This document shows positions 40,301 through 47,815 of a stretch of 64,000 nucleotides of DNA, in pieces. Position numbers and translations under genes: made by a program. Each line of letters opens with the position of its first letter. Position 1 is the first letter of the stretch. The notes under the pieces were generated by a model. That model searched no databases. It worked only from the letters and a program-made list of their open reading frames with translations, and was not told where the DNA came from. The stretch is from Flavobacteriales bacterium (lineage in GTDB: Bacteria; Bacteroidota; Bacteroidia; JANQJC01), in assembly GCA_028281825.1 (NCBI GenBank), contig JANQJC010000087.1, positions 44,309 to 108,308 of the forward strand, written 5' to 3'.

Positions 40301-42063
40301 CAACAGCTACTATTGATAGCTTGTGTGCTGGTCCATACTCAGTAACGGTAACAGATAGTAATACTTGTACACAAACGGTGAATGTGATTATACTGGAGCC
40401 TCCTGTGCTTACATCCTCAATTACCAATGCTACTGAAATATTGTGTTCTAGCAATTGTAATGCAACAGCTACTGTAACACCTGTGGGTGGTGTGCCAAAC
40501 TACACTTACTTATGGAATACAGTTCCTCCGCAAACTACACCTACGGCTACTGGATTGTGTGCTGGTACATATGAAGTGACAGTAACTGATACTATCAACT
40601 GTACTACTACATCTACTGTAACGATAGTTGATACCAATGCGTTGACCGCTATAGTACCGATTTGGAGTGATGTATCATGTAATGGTGATTGTGATGGTTC
40701 GGCTACGGCAACTCCTTCTGGAGGAGTGCCTCCATATCAGTATAACTGGAGTAATAATGGAACAACGCAGACGGTGTCTGGCTTGTGTGCTGGAACTTAT
40801 ACCGTTACTGTAACTGATGATGCCAATTGCCAGGTGATTGCTAACGTAACTATTGGAGAGCCAACCTTGTTGACAGCTACTGCATCTGCCAATCCTGCAA
40901 GTTGTGGTGGTGAGTGCGATGGAGATGCAACGGCAACCCCATCTGGTGGAACGGCGCCATATACTTACTCATGGAGTGACCCTAACGGACAAGTAACCCA
41001 AACAGCAAATAACCTGTGTGCAGCTACTTACACCGTTACTGTTACTGATGCGAACGGATGTACGGCCACTGCAAGTACTACGGTTACCGAACCTCCAGTG
41101 CTTACAGCTAGCAGCACTGGAGTAGGCCCAACATGTACTAATACGAATGATGGCTCAATTGACCTCACGGCAGCAGGTGGAACGCCTCCATTAACTTACC
41201 AGTGGACAGGGCCTGATGGGTTTAGTGCAAATACTGAGGACTTAACAAATGTATATCCTGGTACTTATACGGTTGTGATTACTGACGACTTAGGTTGCCA
41301 GTTGACCTACCTGGTAAACTTAAGCCCAATTACAGATATTGATGCTAATGCAGGTGGTGATACTGCTATCTGTATAGGTTTGAGTTTACAGTTAGAAGGC
41401 TCAGGTGGTTCAGTATTTGCCTGGACACCGACAGAAGGCCTGGATGATCCTAACTCGCCTAATCCTATAGTGACGCCAACTGCGACTACCACTTATATTC
41501 TTGAAGTTGTGGAAGGTGTTTGTGTGGACTATGACACAATATTGGTGGTAGTGAATCCTTTACCTGAAATTGATGCAGGACTGGATGTGACTATTCTACA
41601 AGATCAAAGTACTACCCTAAATGGTACTGGCGCCGGTGATAATGGAAGTTATCTATGGGAGCCATCAGAGTCGTTGGATGATGCAATGCAACAAAACCCT
41701 GTTGCGTCACCTGAAGAAACTACCCTGTACTATGTAGCTGGCACCGATAGTAATGGTTGTACTAATGTTGACTCTGTTGTTGTTGAAGTTATCCCTGGAA
41801 TTACCTTCCCAGATGGTATTACCCCTAATGGTGATGGTAGGAATGAAACATGGATAATAAGCAATATCGATTTCTTTCCTGAGTGCCAGGTTGAAGTGTA
41901 TAACCGATGGGGACAGTTGCTGTTTAGCTCAAGAGGATATACCACGCCATGGGATGGTAGGTTTGAAGGTAAAGACCTCCCGGTAGGTACGTATTACTAT
42001 GTAATTGACCTTAAGGATGACAGGTTTGAACCATACACAGGACCTATTACCATCGCCAGATAA
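31306..42063 (+). CDS. Giant SprB-repeat adhesin with T9SS type B (CHU_C) tail
   Basis: About 3585 residues. Signal peptide MSSFKRSIATMLILLC...TTQAQ, then by my count 41 SprB-type repeats of 70-80 residues, each closing with VTVTDxNGC. One P/homo-B-like domain is inserted after repeat 23. After repeat 41 come two PKD/Ig-like domains (each with WxPxxxLDDxxxxNP) and a gliding-motility-type sorting domain (TPNGDGRNETWII, EVYNRWGQLLF, LPVGTYYYVIDL). SprB in Flavobacterium is the mobile adhesin carried along the cell by the gliding motor and exported by T9SS (established), and this protein has that architecture. The SprF-like gene follows by 23 bases, as expected for a type B cargo. A TTG at 31285 would add seven residues; the ATG gives a cleaner signal peptide. 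Confidence 0.92.
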   Translation: MSSFKRSIATMLILLCSTAVFNTTQAQVNVVIDSITTSNPSCNGSCNGTITVAISGGTAPYIYTFVAFPQPIQQVTSSDTVFTFTGVCAGNAVIAVESQNGSNASQSGVVITDPPVITGNPVVTDVNCNGDSNGAIDITPGGGAGGYTFIWSNGPTSEDISGLAAGNYTVTITDANACTGVFSSIVNEPPVISAPASITNVDCNGNTSGAIDITPAGGDGGPYTFLWSTSATAEDITGIGAGGYTVTITDGSSCVDSFTYVVTEPGALVLSETHTDETCAGNGDGSINLSVSGGTAPYTYSWSNGQTTQDISGIGGGLYTVNVTDGNGCTGTLGVTVISGGSLSLSLTVINSTCGDNNGQIDLTVSGSSGSYNVSWSSGELTEDISNLPPDTYTATVTDINTGCVDSITALVSDVGGPDIAGVSSDASSCITPDGGVDITVTGGSGSYTYMWTPGGATTEDLTNVSVGTYTVEVVDQVSGCSSLATFNVDDANPVQVGINITDPDCGINNGSIDITPSGGSPAYSFLWSTGATTEDVSSLGSGVYNITVTDQNGCEGIEIITLSENSAATVTGVVSDISCPGLTDGAIDITVSGGSGSYSYSWSNGATTEDISGLSANTYIVTVIDLVSGCQTIESFTVNLPGPFIQTIDITHVLCNGDGNGAIEITVTGGSMPYDYLWSPDNQTTEDISGLDGGSYTVNVTDNNGCVVASPTLILDEPAAIDISETHVDEGCAQSDGSIDITVTGGSAPYSYAWSTGATTEDLTGLSGGAYTVTVTDDNGCVETRSITILSTNVLLLSYTAINPSCGGADGSIDLTVSNGSGTYTYNWSTTDVTEDISGLTAGAYTVTVTDQVSGCIDSVTVFLSDVNNISLTWAITPASNCLASDGAIDITVHNGSGSYTYLWNTGATTEDVTGLPIGIHYVEVTDQVSGCTILESFVILNGNPIGITQSITDPNCGASNGIIDLSVTGGDPAYSYVWSNGATTEDLNGISAGGYVVTITDAIGCTEIHPYNISESGGPLITAVVTDVVCPGDVNGEIDITVAGSGPFFYSWSTGSTLEDLTGLAAGTYNVFVTDNAGCQGSESYTINEPLPISGSVSITHITCNGDNDGAIDISYTGGTIPYTYVWSNSDTTEDISGLAGGTYTVTITDNNGCVFVSPGFTVIDPPVVTINETHQDITCNGDNDGSIDITVTGGTPGYTYSWAPGGMTSEDLSGLSGGTYTVTVTDANGCTATSSITILEPAVLMANVSSTSITCNGTCDGTATAAPTGGTAPYTYGWSNGATTAGITGLCAGTYTVIVTDANGCTAVDSVAITQPNAINANIGSTTNVTCFGLCDGSATVNVIGGTPSYTYLWNTVPAQTGQTASGLCSGNYTVTVTDANGCTAAASVTIIQPNQLIASANVTPASCNGVCDGGAVASATGGTPPYTYLWLPGNQATISISNQCAGNYTLIVTGANGCADTIPVVITEPAAITGVVTTTDATCNGSCNGTATVTPSGGTTPYTYAWNDPGNQITQTATGLCAGTYSVTVTDANGCTSVFSASVSDASTIVVTPSSTDASCNGICDGTASVSVTGGAPPYVYNWSVGGSTSSVSGLCAGPVIVTITDTNGCQEIETIIIGEPSPITLSTSTTNVTCNGQCDGTASVTASGGTPGYTYLWSPGNQTSSSISGLCAGSYAVTVTDANGCTETDTVVVLEPDSITLTAIVTDVSCPGAADGAIDITVMGGTPPYTYLWSPGGQTTEDLTNIPAGSYSVVVTDANGCMSNSFTIGGMFNGGLLPLPDGTGTSYSTSINITGLPPGSTVNSPNDIANICLDIEHSYIGDLTISLMCPDGNVVDLVETIGIGVPGSYFLGDANDSGPDGVPGTGFQYCFNNNPTYGTMENEATLGNVIPVTDGSALPPGSYTSFDPLSGFVGCNMNGSWTLIVTDSFALDDGFVFDWSISFNNSSQSDTILTVNEPTPISIDSVVTNASCGQCDGTATVTPSGGTSPYTYLWGNGQTGATATGLCAGVHQVDITDANGCSQTFTVAVGNTGGPTSVTVNTTDATCANSCDGAASATPVGGTAPYTFLWVPGGQTTSSVSGLCAGTYYVEVQDSSGCIITQPVIINEPAPIVANGVLVNTTCGNCNGSVTLSPTGGVAPYTYVWSNSQTTSAITGLCAGAYTVTVTDNNGCSDIFTFSVTNSDGPMVSISSMDASCNGTCDGSATASATGGTAPYTYSWSNGDTTATSTGLCPGVYTITVTDNNGCEGISQVTIGEPNPVSLSLVVQNSPTCNGDCDGELTVIPSGGALPYTYQWDDPGNQSTATAVGLCAGNYNVTVTDANGCTITGSGTVVDPALLTDTITATDASCNGVCDGTATATPSGGSAPYTYAWNDPNNQTTQTATGLCAATYIVTVTDANGCMIMDTVVVTQPTPLQINFTNVMDPLCTNVCDGEATANPTGGTGPYTYSWSSGDTTATADSLCVGVQIVTVTDANGCTAVDSVTLVGPPPIVITIVNQTNVSCNGDCDGEVTVLVTGGTPGYDYNWSNGDTTVTADSLCAGTYTLLVTDSGGCFQSFTVTITEPVPLTLVMSSTDVTCSGQCDGTATVTPSGGTAPYTYAWNDPGNQTSQIAAGLCPGAYIVTVTDSNGCSVVDSVSIIEPTVLDITLDGVTNASCNGVCDGAAGVTVTGGTQPYTIVWLDLNLSPVATGDSATGLCAGTYIAGVQDANGCQDSVLVTITEPPAIVINLNSMNTSCNGICDGYVVANVTGGVPGYTYQWSSGGGNVDSIGGLCAGAYTVTVTDTTGCLDSASVTILEPDTIGYTITTNNATCNGDCDGTATVSAFGGSAPYTYSWSNSDTTATADSLCAGNYSVTITDANGCSNVASNVVIADPPALAITDSVVNVTCGGLCDGQIFTTVTGGTPGYTYAWNDPNNSSTANVFGLCAGTYTLTVTDANACTATHTVTITEPTPLVVNVTTVNASCGGVCDGEATVIITGGTGPFDILWSTNETTATIDSLCAGPYSVTVTDSNTCTQTVNVIILEPPVLTSSITNATEILCSSNCNATATVTPVGGVPNYTYLWNTVPPQTTPTATGLCAGTYEVTVTDTINCTTTSTVTIVDTNALTAIVPIWSDVSCNGDCDGSATATPSGGVPPYQYNWSNNGTTQTVSGLCAGTYTVTVTDDANCQVIANVTIGEPTLLTATASANPASCGGECDGDATATPSGGTAPYTYSWSDPNGQVTQTANNLCAATYTVTVTDANGCTATASTTVTEPPVLTASSTGVGPTCTNTNDGSIDLTAAGGTPPLTYQWTGPDGFSANTEDLTNVYPGTYTVVITDDLGCQLTYLVNLSPITDIDANAGGDTAICIGLSLQLEGSGGSVFAWTPTEGLDDPNSPNPIVTPTATTTYILEVVEGVCVDYDTILVVVNPLPEIDAGLDVTILQDQSTTLNGTGAGDNGSYLWEPSESLDDAMQQNPVASPEETTLYYVAGTDSNGCTNVDSVVVEVIPGITFPDGITPNGDGRNETWIISNIDFFPECQVEVYNRWGQLLFSSRGYTTPWDGRFEGKDLPVGTYYYVIDLKDDRFEPYTGPITIAR
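31393..36624 (+). repeat. SprB-type repeats 1-23
   Basis: Twenty-three tandem units by my reading. Unit 1 is of the Cys-rich type. Units 2-16 are the 'IDIT ... TTEDISGL' type, with usually two Cys per unit. Units 17-22 are the 'CNGxCDGTA ... GLCAG' type, with usually four. Unit 23 is again of the IDIT type. DNA identity between units is moderate, so they are diverged rather than recent copies. Confidence 0.85.
36628..37158 (+). other. P/homo-B-like domain inserted in the adhesin repeats
   Basis: About 175 residues that break the repeat pattern. Signatures are DIANICLDIEHSYIGDLTIS, LMCPDGNVVDL, GSWTLIVTDSFALDDG and FDWSISFN. These fit the proprotein-convertase P-domain jelly roll often found on secreted Bacteroidota proteins. 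It appears once only and lies in frame between repeat 23 and repeat 24. Confidence 0.8.
37201..41325 (+). repeat. SprB-type repeats 24-41
   Basis: Eighteen further tandem units. Units 24-40 are the Cys-rich 'CNGxCDG ... GLCAG' type; units 24 and 26 have a shortened CGxC start. Unit 41 returns to the 'GSIDLT ... TEDLTNV' type directly before the C-terminal domains. Confidence 0.85.
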
Positions 42064-42086
42064 TTTGATTTGAAATACATCACGAT

Positions 42087-43034
42087 ATGAAGAAGATATT
42101 TATTGCATTAATGTTTATCGCGGGTGGTTACTGGGCGCAAGCCCAGCAATTGCCGCAGTACAGCCAGTACATGATTAATGACTACTTGCTGAATCCTGCA
42201 ATTACTGGTACACGCGATTACTATGAGGTGAAAGCCAACAACCGTTACCAGTGGGTGGGCATTGATGATGCGCCAAGAACCTACATCTTAAGTGTGCATG
42301 GCCCGCACAAAAAAAAGAGCATGGGATTGGGCGGTGCTGTGTTTAGCGATGTAACAGGCCCTACAAGCCGCGTGGGAGCGTATCTTTCATATGCTTATCA
42401 CTTGAAACTTAGTGAGAACCTGAAGCTATCTATGGGATTATCAGGTGGTATATTGCAATTCAAGATAGATGGCACAAAAATCACCTTGCTTGAGGATGGA
42501 GACCCGGCACTTACTCAATCGGTGCAGTCGTTCATAACGCCGGATGCTACCTTCGGCATGCATCTTTATCATGACAAGTGGTACTTCGGGGTTTCGGCAC
42601 CCCAGTTGATAGGCCAAAAGATAAAATTCTTTGAGGCTCAAGACCCGCTTTTAAGCAACCTGGCAAGGCATTATATGGCTATGGGTGCTTATCGCTTTGA
42701 CTTGGGCGATGACTTTAGCATTGAGCCATCATTCTTACTAAAGTATGTGTCACCAGTACCTATGCAAATAGACTTGGGAGCCAAAATATCTTATCGTGAC
42801 CAATTTTGGTTAGGCGGTGCTTACCGCTTTGATGACGCAATTTCGGCTGTTTTGGGTATTACCTTAACTAAGAACTTGCAGTTTGCTTACTCCTATGATA
42901 TCAGTACTTCTAATCTTCAGAACTACAGTTCAGGAACGCATGAAGTAATGATTGCTGCTCGTTTCAAGACCTTAAGAAATAAGCAGCCTGAGCAACCAGT
43001 AGACGCTGATATGGGTGAAGGCTTTGGTGAGTAA
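42087..43034 (+). CDS. PorP/SprF-family T9SS membrane protein
   Basis: 315 residues. Signal peptide MKKIFIALMFIAGGYWAQAQ, then the family start QLPQYSQYMINDYLLNPAITGTRDYYEV, typical of PorP/SprF. The rest is an outer-membrane barrel with many Gly/aromatic strands (YHLKLSENLKLSMGLSGGI; FWLGGAYRFDDAISAVLGI). SprF in Flavobacterium is needed for secretion and attachment of SprB, and type B cargo genes usually have their own PorP/SprF-like partner next to them (established). The 23-base gap after the adhesin stop supports an operon and a dedicated partnership. The C-terminal tail is short and acidic (PVDADMGEGFGE) and should face the periplasm. Confidence 0.92.
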   Translation: MKKIFIALMFIAGGYWAQAQQLPQYSQYMINDYLLNPAITGTRDYYEVKANNRYQWVGIDDAPRTYILSVHGPHKKKSMGLGGAVFSDVTGPTSRVGAYLSYAYHLKLSENLKLSMGLSGGILQFKIDGTKITLLEDGDPALTQSVQSFITPDATFGMHLYHDKWYFGVSAPQLIGQKIKFFEAQDPLLSNLARHYMAMGAYRFDLGDDFSIEPSFLLKYVSPVPMQIDLGAKISYRDQFWLGGAYRFDDAISAVLGITLTKNLQFAYSYDISTSNLQNYSSGTHEVMIAARFKTLRNKQPEQPVDADMGEGFGE

Positions 43035-43066
43035 GCAAGAAGCGCCTTTGGCAAAAAATTGAGTGA

Positions 43067-44536
43067 TTGTCTGTAATTAAGAAACTAGCCGGGCAAACTG
43101 CCATCTATGGGATGAGCAGTATCATCGGGCGTTTTCTCAACTATCTTTTAGTTCCATTACACACTGCGGCATTTGCTCCAGCGCAGTTTGGTGTTATCAC
43201 CGAGATGTATGCCTATGTGGCATTTCTGGTGATACTGCTCACTTATGGCATGGAAACAGCCTTTTTCAGGTTTGCCAACAAGCCTGAAGTAAGTAAGGAT
43301 AAGGTTTTCTCAACGGCGCTACTTTCTCTCATAGGTAGCACCAGCCTTTTCATTATTGTATCGATTGCGTTTGCACAACCCATTGCCAATTGGCTGAAGT
43401 ATCCTGATAATGCGGAGTATGTAATATGGTTTGCCTTTATAGTTGGCCTGGATGCCATCTCATCTATTCCATTGGCACAATTGAGGTCTGAGAATAGGCC
43501 TGTGCATTTTGCCTTTGTCAACCTCTCCAGTGTATTTGTAAACATAGGCTTGAACCTGTTCTTTTTGGCCTACTGCAAGCCCCAATTTGACGCAGGCAAT
43601 ACCAACTTAATAATCGATACTTTCTATAACCCAGAGATTGGGGTTGGCTATGTTTTTATCGCTAACCTGCTGGCCAGTATTGCCAAGTTTATGGTGCTTG
43701 TTCCGCAGATGTTGAAAGCCCGGTATGGCATTGATACTGCTATGCTGAAGATGATGCTGGTTTACGCACTGCCACTTTTGATGGCGGGCCTAGCAGGTAT
43801 GGTGAATGAAACTTTAGACAGGATACTCTTAAAGCATATTCTTTATCCCCAACTCGGGCAGGAAGCAACTATGGCACAGATAGGTATCTATGGGGCGTGC
43901 TATAAAGTGTCTATTATCATTACGTTATTTATTCAGGCTTTTAGATACGCTGCCGAGCCATTCTTTTTTGCCCAAGAGAAGGAGAAAAACTCTCGGGAGA
44001 CCTATGCCCATATCATGAATTACTTCGTGATAGTATGTGCGTTTATTTTTCTCGGGGTGATGCTGTATATTGATATCGTTAAGTACTTTATCAATGAGAG
44101 GTTCTGGGGTGGGTTACATATAGTGCCGATACTACTTTTCGCCAACATTTTTTTGGGGATTTATTACAATCAGTCTATATGGTTTAAGTTGAGTGATAAA
44201 ACGCGGTATGGAGCTATACTGGCTGCTCTTGGGGCAGTAATCACTATTGTTATCAATTTTGCATTTATCCCTAAATATGGCTATTTGGCATCCACCTGGG
44301 CTACGTTTACATGCTACAGCTTGATGATGGTTTTGTCCTATGCTCTGGGGCATAAGCATTACCCAATACCCTATAACCTGACCAAAATAGTTACCTATTT
44401 GCTGTTGTCATTTGGTTTGTATAAGCTGTCGCTATTTATTGGGGTGGATAGTGGTGTTTTAGACTATACCATTAAGACTACAATTTTGGCGGCCTTTATA
44501 GGGGTGGTTTACCTTATCGAAAGACCAAAATTTTAG
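43067..44536 (+). CDS. Polysaccharide flippase (MATE/Wzx-type)
   Basis: 489-residue inner-membrane protein with about fourteen hydrophobic helices, starting VIKKLAGQTAIYGMSSIIGR, a start typical of Bacteroidota lipopolysaccharide/polysaccharide exporters of the Wzx/MVF group. It would flip lipid-linked oligosaccharide across the inner membrane. The C-terminal half has the polysaccharide-export extension (RETYAHIMNYFVIVCAFIFL). The start codon is a TTG at 43067; the next Met falls inside the first helix, so the TTG is well supported. It begins 32 bases after the SprF-like gene and opens a co-directional run with dUTPase and the nucleotidyltransferase. Confidence 0.9.
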   Translation: MSVIKKLAGQTAIYGMSSIIGRFLNYLLVPLHTAAFAPAQFGVITEMYAYVAFLVILLTYGMETAFFRFANKPEVSKDKVFSTALLSLIGSTSLFIIVSIAFAQPIANWLKYPDNAEYVIWFAFIVGLDAISSIPLAQLRSENRPVHFAFVNLSSVFVNIGLNLFFLAYCKPQFDAGNTNLIIDTFYNPEIGVGYVFIANLLASIAKFMVLVPQMLKARYGIDTAMLKMMLVYALPLLMAGLAGMVNETLDRILLKHILYPQLGQEATMAQIGIYGACYKVSIIITLFIQAFRYAAEPFFFAQEKEKNSRETYAHIMNYFVIVCAFIFLGVMLYIDIVKYFINERFWGGLHIVPILLFANIFLGIYYNQSIWFKLSDKTRYGAILAALGAVITIVINFAFIPKYGYLASTWATFTCYSLMMVLSYALGHKHYPIPYNLTKIVTYLLLSFGLYKLSLFIGVDSGVLDYTIKTTILAAFIGVVYLIERPKF

Positions 44537-44583
44537 TAATTTAGCGGCCTTTGAAAACAAAAGGCAATCTATTTCTCCGTTCT

Positions 44584-45018
44584 ATGAAAGTGAGGATAAT
44601 TAACCAATCAAAGCACGATTTACCAAGTTATGCCACCGAGCACGCTGCAGGTATGGACCTTCGTGCCAATCTAGAAGCACCAGTAACGCTTAAGCCCTTG
44701 CAAAGGGAACTAATATCTACTGGCTTGTTTATTGAGCTGCCAGTAGGTTATGAGGCGCAGATAAGGCCTCGCAGTGGCCTGGCATTCAAAAAAGGCGTAA
44801 CTGTTTTGAATTCACCGGGAACTATTGATGCTGACTACAGAGGTGAAGTGAAGGTGCTATTAGTTAATTTATCCAATGATGATTTTGTGGTGGAAGATGG
44901 TGAGAGAGTAGCCCAAATGGTGATTGCCGAGCATGCCACAGTAACCTGGGAGCAGGTGGAAACCCTCGAGGAAACCCAGCGAGGTGCTGGTGGCTTTGGA
45001 CACACAGGAACAAAATAA
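44584..45018 (+). CDS. dut: dUTP diphosphatase (dUTPase)
   Basis: 144-residue trimeric dUTPase that hydrolyses dUTP to dUMP and PPi, keeping uracil out of DNA. The five family motifs are all present: [43 protein letters not shown]; and the C-terminal P-loop-like [10 protein letters not shown]. The frame is open from a TTG at 44551, but the ATG at 44584 gives the standard N-terminus MKVRIINQS. Cytoplasmic. It is a housekeeping gene placed among envelope genes; the intergenic gaps on both sides are under 50 bases. Confidence 0.97.
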   Translation: MKVRIINQSKHDLPSYATEHAAGMDLRANLEAPVTLKPLQRELISTGLFIELPVGYEAQIRPRSGLAFKKGVTVLNSPGTIDADYRGEVKVLLVNLSNDDFVVEDGERVAQMVIAEHATVTWEQVETLEETQRGAGGFGHTGTK

Positions 45019-45051
45019 TACCTAACCGAAACATAAATTAAGAGCGAGAAA

Positions 45052-46062
45052 ATGAAAATTATAGTTCCAATGGCAGGAAGGGGAAAGCGCATGAGACCGC
45101 ATACCCTTACAATACCTAAACCATTGTTGCCCATCGCGGGGAAACCAATTGTACAGAGGCTGGTTGAAGACATTGCCAAGATTTGTGATGAGTCCATTGA
45201 TGAAGTGGCATTTATCATTGGTGCTGATTTTGGCGAAGAAGTAGAGAAGAACTTGGTAAAAGTAGCTGAAGGGCTGGGAGCTAAAGGCTCTATCTATTAT
45301 CAGGAAGTAGCTGAAGGCACAGCCCATGCGATTATGTGTGCTGAGCAGTCATTGGATGGTAAAATAATTGTTGCCTTTGCCGATACCCTCTTTAAGGCTG
45401 ATTTTAAGTTGGACTCGGAGAAAGACGGTATTATTTGGGTGCAAAAGGTAGAAGACCCGCGTGCCTTTGGTGTAGTGAAGGTAGACAACGACGGATATAT
45501 CACTGAGTTTGTAGAAAAACCAGAGACCCCAGTTTCTGATTTGGCTATCATCGGTATTTATTATTTCAATGACGGTGCTTACTTGAAAAGTGAATTGAAA
45601 TATCTTTTGGACAATGGCATCAAAGAGAAAGGTGAATACCAATTGACCAACGCTTTAGAGAACATGAAGAGCAAAGGCACCAAGTTTGCGCCAGGTGCTG
45701 TGACTGAGTGGTTGGACTGTGGTAATAAAAATGCTACGGTCAATACTAATACCCGCATTTTGGAGTTTAACAAGGACGATGATATGGTTGCATCCACTGC
45801 TGAAACTAAGGACTCAGTGATAATACCACCATGCTACATAGGTGAGAATGTAAAGATTACTAATAGCATTATCGGGCCTTATGTTTCTTTGGGAGATGAT
45901 ACAGTAGTGGAGAATTCTGTTATCAGGAATAGTTTGGTACAGGAGAGTTGCCAGATTAGCGAAGCCCTTTTTGATAACTCCATGATTGGAAACCATGTAG
46001 TATACAAAGGTGCGGCAAGGGATGTGAGTATTGGAGATTATACTACTGATACAGTATCATAA
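45052..46062 (+). CDS. Sugar-1-phosphate nucleotidyltransferase
   Basis: 336 residues. N-terminal nucleotidyltransferase domain with the signature PMAGRGKRMRPHTLTIPKPLLPI (G-x-G-x-R, then P-K) and the metal-binding FADTLFKADF. It would make an NDP-sugar such as dTDP- or UDP-glucose for surface glycans. The last 70-80 residues form a hexapeptide-type left-handed beta-helix (PCYIGENVKITNSIIGPYVS), seen in glucose-1-phosphate thymidylyltransferase-like and bifunctional enzymes. No acyltransferase catalytic motif is evident, so the helix probably serves oligomerisation (inference). The exact sugar cannot be read from the sequence. It lies 33 bases after dut and 14 before the TPR lipoprotein gene. 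Confidence 0.9.
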   Translation: MKIIVPMAGRGKRMRPHTLTIPKPLLPIAGKPIVQRLVEDIAKICDESIDEVAFIIGADFGEEVEKNLVKVAEGLGAKGSIYYQEVAEGTAHAIMCAEQSLDGKIIVAFADTLFKADFKLDSEKDGIIWVQKVEDPRAFGVVKVDNDGYITEFVEKPETPVSDLAIIGIYYFNDGAYLKSELKYLLDNGIKEKGEYQLTNALENMKSKGTKFAPGAVTEWLDCGNKNATVNTNTRILEFNKDDDMVASTAETKDSVIIPPCYIGENVKITNSIIGPYVSLGDDTVVENSVIRNSLVQESCQISEALFDNSMIGNHVVYKGAARDVSIGDYTTDTVS

Positions 46063-46076
46063 TTATTACTTTTTTA

Positions 46077-47804
46077 ATGAGGTGGAGTAGCTATATATAT
46101 GTTTTGATGCTGGCAGCATTAGTATTGAGCTCTTGCAAGACCTCAGAGACAGCCCAGAAATCCAAAAGCAAGCTCAGTGACAAGCAACAAAGGGAGCTTA
46201 CGGTTGAGTTTTATGACGGGGTTAAGGAGAAACAACTCGCCAATTTTCAAGACGCCTTAGAGCACTTCAAGAAGTGTTTGGAGATTGACCCTAATCACGA
46301 TGCTTCTCTATTTGAAATGGCCTCCATATATTTTCATATGGAGCGCAAGCAATTGGCTTTTGACTTGGTGAGCAAAGCCATAAAAATTGAGCCTAAGAAT
46401 GAATATTACAGACTTTTATTAGCAGACCTTTACGCTGAGAACAGGGAACATCTTAAAGCAGCTGAAGTGTATGAAAAGCTGCTGAAAGACTACCCATCAA
46501 AGATTGAGTACTACTACGAGTGGGCTTCGGCACTACTATACGCAGAGAAATATGAAGATGCCGTGAAGGTATACAACAAGCTGGAAGATATTGTGGGCAT
46601 TTCAGAAGAGATGACTATCCAAAAGCAAAGGATATACATAAGCCTGAAAGATTACGACAAAGCTATCGCTGAAGTGCAGAAGCTAATCGACGCCTTTCCT
46701 GAAGTGCCTTCATATTATGGTTTGATGGCAGAAATGTATGCAGCCAAAGGTGATGAAGCCAAAGCCACTGAGTATTATGAAAAGATGCAGAGCATGGATC
46801 CTAATGACCCCATGCTGCATCTATCAATGGCAGAAAATTATAGGCAGAAAGGGGAAGATGATAAAGCTTTTGAAGAATTGAAAAAGGCTTTTAGTAGTGA
46901 GGATTTGGATATCGATGCTAAGATACAAATCATGCTTTCTTACTATATGGCAACTGAAGGTCGCGATAAAAGCCTGAAAGCAGAAGCCTATGAATTATTG
47001 GATATCCTGACAGAGGTGCATGATGACGATGCCAAAGCATTTGCCATGCAAGCGGATTTTCTTTTTAGAGATAATAAGTTGAAGGAAGCGAAGGAATCAT
47101 TTAAGCAATCAATTGCTTTGGACCAAAGTCGATTTTTGGTGTGGAATCAGCTGCTTTTGGTGGAATCAGAATTAAGGGAATACGAAGATTTGGTTGCAGA
47201 TAGCGAGAAGGCACTAGAGCTTTTCCCCAATCAGGCATCTCTTTACCTACTGAATGGTATCGGTAAAATGCAATTGGAACAATATGAGGAAGCAGCAGAG
47301 ATACTACAATCGGGCCTCATTTTTGCCAGGGATGTATATTTAAAGGCGCAAATATTGTCTACCTTAGGAGACATATTCAATACCACTAAGGAATACGAAA
47401 AATCAGACGAAGCATTTGAAAAAGCACTTAAGATTAATGCGGATAACCCATTAGTGTTGAATAATTACGCATATTACCTTTCTGAAAGGAAAGAGAAACT
47501 GGAGAAAGCAGCAGAAATGTCAAGGAAATCATTGCAGATTGAACCTGAAAGTGCTTCATACCAAGATACCTATGGGTGGATACTTTACCAACAAGGCGAT
47601 TATGATGAAGCCAAAAAGTGGCTCTTAAAAGCTATTAACAATACCCAAGAGCAAAGTGGAGTAATACTGGAACATTATGGAGATGTATTGTATCAACTTG
47701 GCAAGACAGGTGAAGCAGTTGAATATTGGAATAAAGCTAAGGCAGCGGGAGGTGGAAGTGACCTGCTGGAGAAGAAAATTGCGGACAAAAAGCTATACGA
47801 ATAA
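46077..47804 (+). CDS. TPR-repeat lipoprotein
   Basis: 575 residues with a lipobox (VLSSC, then KTSETAQ), so attached to a membrane in the periplasm. The rest is almost wholly tetratricopeptide repeats: about twelve 34-residue helical pairs, with clear TPR residues in ALEHFKKCLEIDPNHDA, KATEYYEKMQSMDPNDP and EEAAEILQSGLIFARD. It ends with a canonical TPR pair at DTYGWILYQQGDYDEAKKWL. It is a scaffold for protein contacts; no catalytic motif is visible. In related genomes I recall a similar order (nucleotidyltransferase, TPR protein, DUF4292, EnvC-like), which would imply a joint envelope-assembly role (inference). Confidence 0.9.
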   Translation: MRWSSYIYVLMLAALVLSSCKTSETAQKSKSKLSDKQQRELTVEFYDGVKEKQLANFQDALEHFKKCLEIDPNHDASLFEMASIYFHMERKQLAFDLVSKAIKIEPKNEYYRLLLADLYAENREHLKAAEVYEKLLKDYPSKIEYYYEWASALLYAEKYEDAVKVYNKLEDIVGISEEMTIQKQRIYISLKDYDKAIAEVQKLIDAFPEVPSYYGLMAEMYAAKGDEAKATEYYEKMQSMDPNDPMLHLSMAENYRQKGEDDKAFEELKKAFSSEDLDIDAKIQIMLSYYMATEGRDKSLKAEAYELLDILTEVHDDDAKAFAMQADFLFRDNKLKEAKESFKQSIALDQSRFLVWNQLLLVESELREYEDLVADSEKALELFPNQASLYLLNGIGKMQLEQYEEAAEILQSGLIFARDVYLKAQILSTLGDIFNTTKEYEKSDEAFEKALKINADNPLVLNNYAYYLSERKEKLEKAAEMSRKSLQIEPESASYQDTYGWILYQQGDYDEAKKWLLKAINNTQEQSGVILEHYGDVLYQLGKTGEAVEYWNKAKAAGGGSDLLEKKIADKKLYE

Positions 47805-47815
47805 GCAGAAATAAA

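Noticed and set aside
31393..41325. DNA-level repetition that might suggest a CRISPR or VNTR array
   Set aside because: The periodicity is about 220-240 bases, in frame, and stems from protein repeats; there are no short identical repeats with unique spacers.
31485..41945. Many open frames on the opposite strand of the giant adhesin
   Set aside because: They are by-products of the Thr/Gly/Val-rich repeats; none has a signal peptide, known motif or sensible spacing.
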